Positions 5,024 to 6,012 of a stretch of 6,012 bases of DNA are shown one piece after another; position 1 is the first letter of the stretch; each line of letters begins with the position of its first letter. A model generated the notes under the pieces. The model was given only the letters and a program-made list of their open reading frames with translations, did no database searches and was not told the origin of the DNA. This DNA is from Euryarchaeota archaeon UBA33 (GTDB lineage: Archaea > Thermoplasmatota > E2 > DHVEG-1). The position numbers and the translations under genes were made by a program. The stretch spans positions 1 through 6,012 of the forward strand of contig DAYE01000061.1 of assembly GCA_002506745.1 (NCBI GenBank), in the 5' to 3' direction.

Positions 5024-6012
5024 ATGAAAGCATCACAGAAGAACGATTATGCGGTAAAGGATATCGGACTTGCGAGTCTTGGACGTCGGGAAATCGAGAT
5101 TGCAGAAAAGGAAATGCCAGGGTTGATGGCGATTCGGGAGAAATACGCTGCGAGCAAGCCGTTGAAGGGCGCGCGGATCTCCGGCAGTCTGCATATGACG
5201 ATTCAGACCGCGGTGCTCATTGAGACGTTACAGGCGCTTGGCGCCCAGGTCCGCTGGGCGAGCTGTAATATTTTTTCGACACAGGATCCTGCTGCCGCGG
5301 CGATCGCCAAGGTTGGTGTGCCGGTGTTCGCTTGGAAAGGCGAGAGTCTTGCGGAGTACTGGTGGTGTACGCAGAAGGCGTTGGATTTCGGTGGTGGGAA
5401 AGGTCCGACCTTGATTGTGGATGATGGCGGGGATGCGACCCTGATGGTTCATAAGGGTGTCGAGGTGGAGAAGAACCCGTCGCTGCTCAAGAAAGAGTAC
5501 TCAGGGGAAGGCAAGGATTTTGAAGAACTGATGAAGCTGCTGAAACAGATCCATTTGAAGCATCCGACGTACTGGTCTCGCATGGTCAAAGAGATTCGTG
5601 GCGTGTCTGAGGAGACGACGACCGGGGTGCATCGGTTGTATCAGATGCTTGAGGAAAAAACGTTGTTGTTCCCTGCGTTTAACGTCAATGATTCGGTGAC
5701 GAAGTCGAAGTTCGATAATCATTATGGGTGTCGGGAGAGCCTTGCTGATGGGATCAAGCGGGCGACCGATGTGATGATCGCGGGTAAAACTGTCGTTGTC
5801 TGCGGGTATGGTGATGTTGGTAAAGGGTGTTGTCAGTCGATGCGTGGGTTTGGTGCCCGGGTGATTGTGACAGAGGTCGACCCTATTTGTGCGTTGCAGG
5901 CGGTCATGGAGGGTTACGAGGTCAAGACCGTGGAGGATAGTCTGTCTGAGGGTAACATCTATGTGACTGCGACCGGCTGTAAGGATGTCATTACGGTGGA
6001 GCATATGAAACG
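5024..6012 (+). CDS. ahcY: S-adenosylhomocysteine hydrolase, N-terminal 329 residues (cut by window edge)
   Basis: This cytoplasmic NAD-dependent enzyme splits S-adenosylhomocysteine into adenosine and homocysteine, relieving product inhibition of SAM-dependent methyltransferases. The frame is open from 5024 to the right edge, and roughly 140 residues of the C-terminus lie outside. Conserved sites are all present: SGSLHMT at 53-59 with catalytic H57; STQD at 85-88; VDDGGD at 132-137; [11 protein letters not shown] at 196-206; [18 protein letters not shown] at 222-239 with K227, D231, N232 and C236; and the Rossmann loop CGYGDVGKG at 260-268 followed by an acidic residue (E284) for NAD. Between VDDGGD and EETTTG there are 58 residues (138-195), about 38 more than in the human enzyme. 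That is the insert of the long form common in bacteria, whereas archaeal enzymes are usually the short form. It follows the ACD subunit by 29 bases on the same strand, so co-transcription is likely though not certain. It is identified as an SAH rather than S-inosylhomocysteine hydrolase by overall likeness only. Confidence -1.
   Translation, partial: MKASQKNDYAVKDIGLASLGRREIEIAEKEMPGLMAIREKYAASKPLKGARISGSLHMTIQTAVLIETLQALGAQVRWASCNIFSTQDPAAAAIAKVGVPVFAWKGESLAEYWWCTQKALDFGGGKGPTLIVDDGGDATLMVHKGVEVEKNPSLLKKEYSGEGKDFEELMKLLKQIHLKHPTYWSRMVKEIRGVSEETTTGVHRLYQMLEEKTLLFPAFNVNDSVTKSKFDNHYGCRESLADGIKRATDVMIAGKTVVVCGYGDVGKGCCQSMRGFGARVIVTEVDPICALQAVMEGYEVKTVEDSLSEGNIYVTATGCKDVITVEHMK

Noticed and set aside
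5501..6004. 167-codon open frame on the minus strand inside ahcY
   Set aside because: It lies opposite conserved AhcY coding sequence. The R/H/T/L-rich translation has no recognisable motif and no ribosome site.

Overview
This 6-kb window looks like a stretch of an archaeal chromosome, probably Thermoplasmatota-like or a related euryarchaeal lineage; this placement is inference. The evidence is threefold. Two secreted right-handed beta-helix (NosD-like) proteins carry the N-terminal 'YVGGSGPGNY..IQD' module that I associate mainly with archaeal surface proteins. An archaeal-type TATA element (TTTAAATA) sits about 25 bases before a very short Shine-Dalgarno-bearing leader. A stand-alone beta subunit of ADP-forming acyl-CoA synthetase is an energy-metabolism gene common in archaea. 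No RNA gene, CRISPR array, insertion sequence or origin was seen.

Layout. The left half (16-2813) is a minus-strand pair read from right to left: a 337-aa beta-helix protein, then a 590-aa beta-helix protein with an added PKD-like domain. They are separated by 11 bases, so they are probably one transcript. A 217-base divergent intergenic region (2814-3030) holds the promoter of the minus-strand pair, a 12-bp palindrome, a pyrimidine-rich tract and a possible promoter for the plus-strand genes. The right half (3031-6012) is a tightly packed plus-strand run: a phenylacetate-CoA ligase family protein (paaK-like), then after 2 bases an ADP-forming acyl-CoA synthetase beta subunit, then after 29 bases S-adenosylhomocysteine hydrolase (ahcY), which runs off the right edge.

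How they work together. The left pair are exported, probably cell-surface proteins whose ligand is unknown. The right run is cytoplasmic metabolism. The ligase makes aryl-CoA from an aryl acid at the cost of ATP to AMP, whereas the ADP-forming enzyme normally runs from acyl-CoA to acid and ATP. Their coupling suggests handling of aryl acids from aromatic amino acid breakdown or scavenging, but the alpha subunit is not in the window. AhcY recycles the by-product of SAM-dependent methylation. Its link to the other two genes is by position only, and it is of the long, bacterial-like form, which hints at horizontal transfer.

The window is mostly ordinary in gene content. The points most worth a second look are the long-form AhcY in a probable archaeon, the pairing of AMP- and ADP-forming enzymes, and the tail and cysteine pattern of the larger beta-helix protein.
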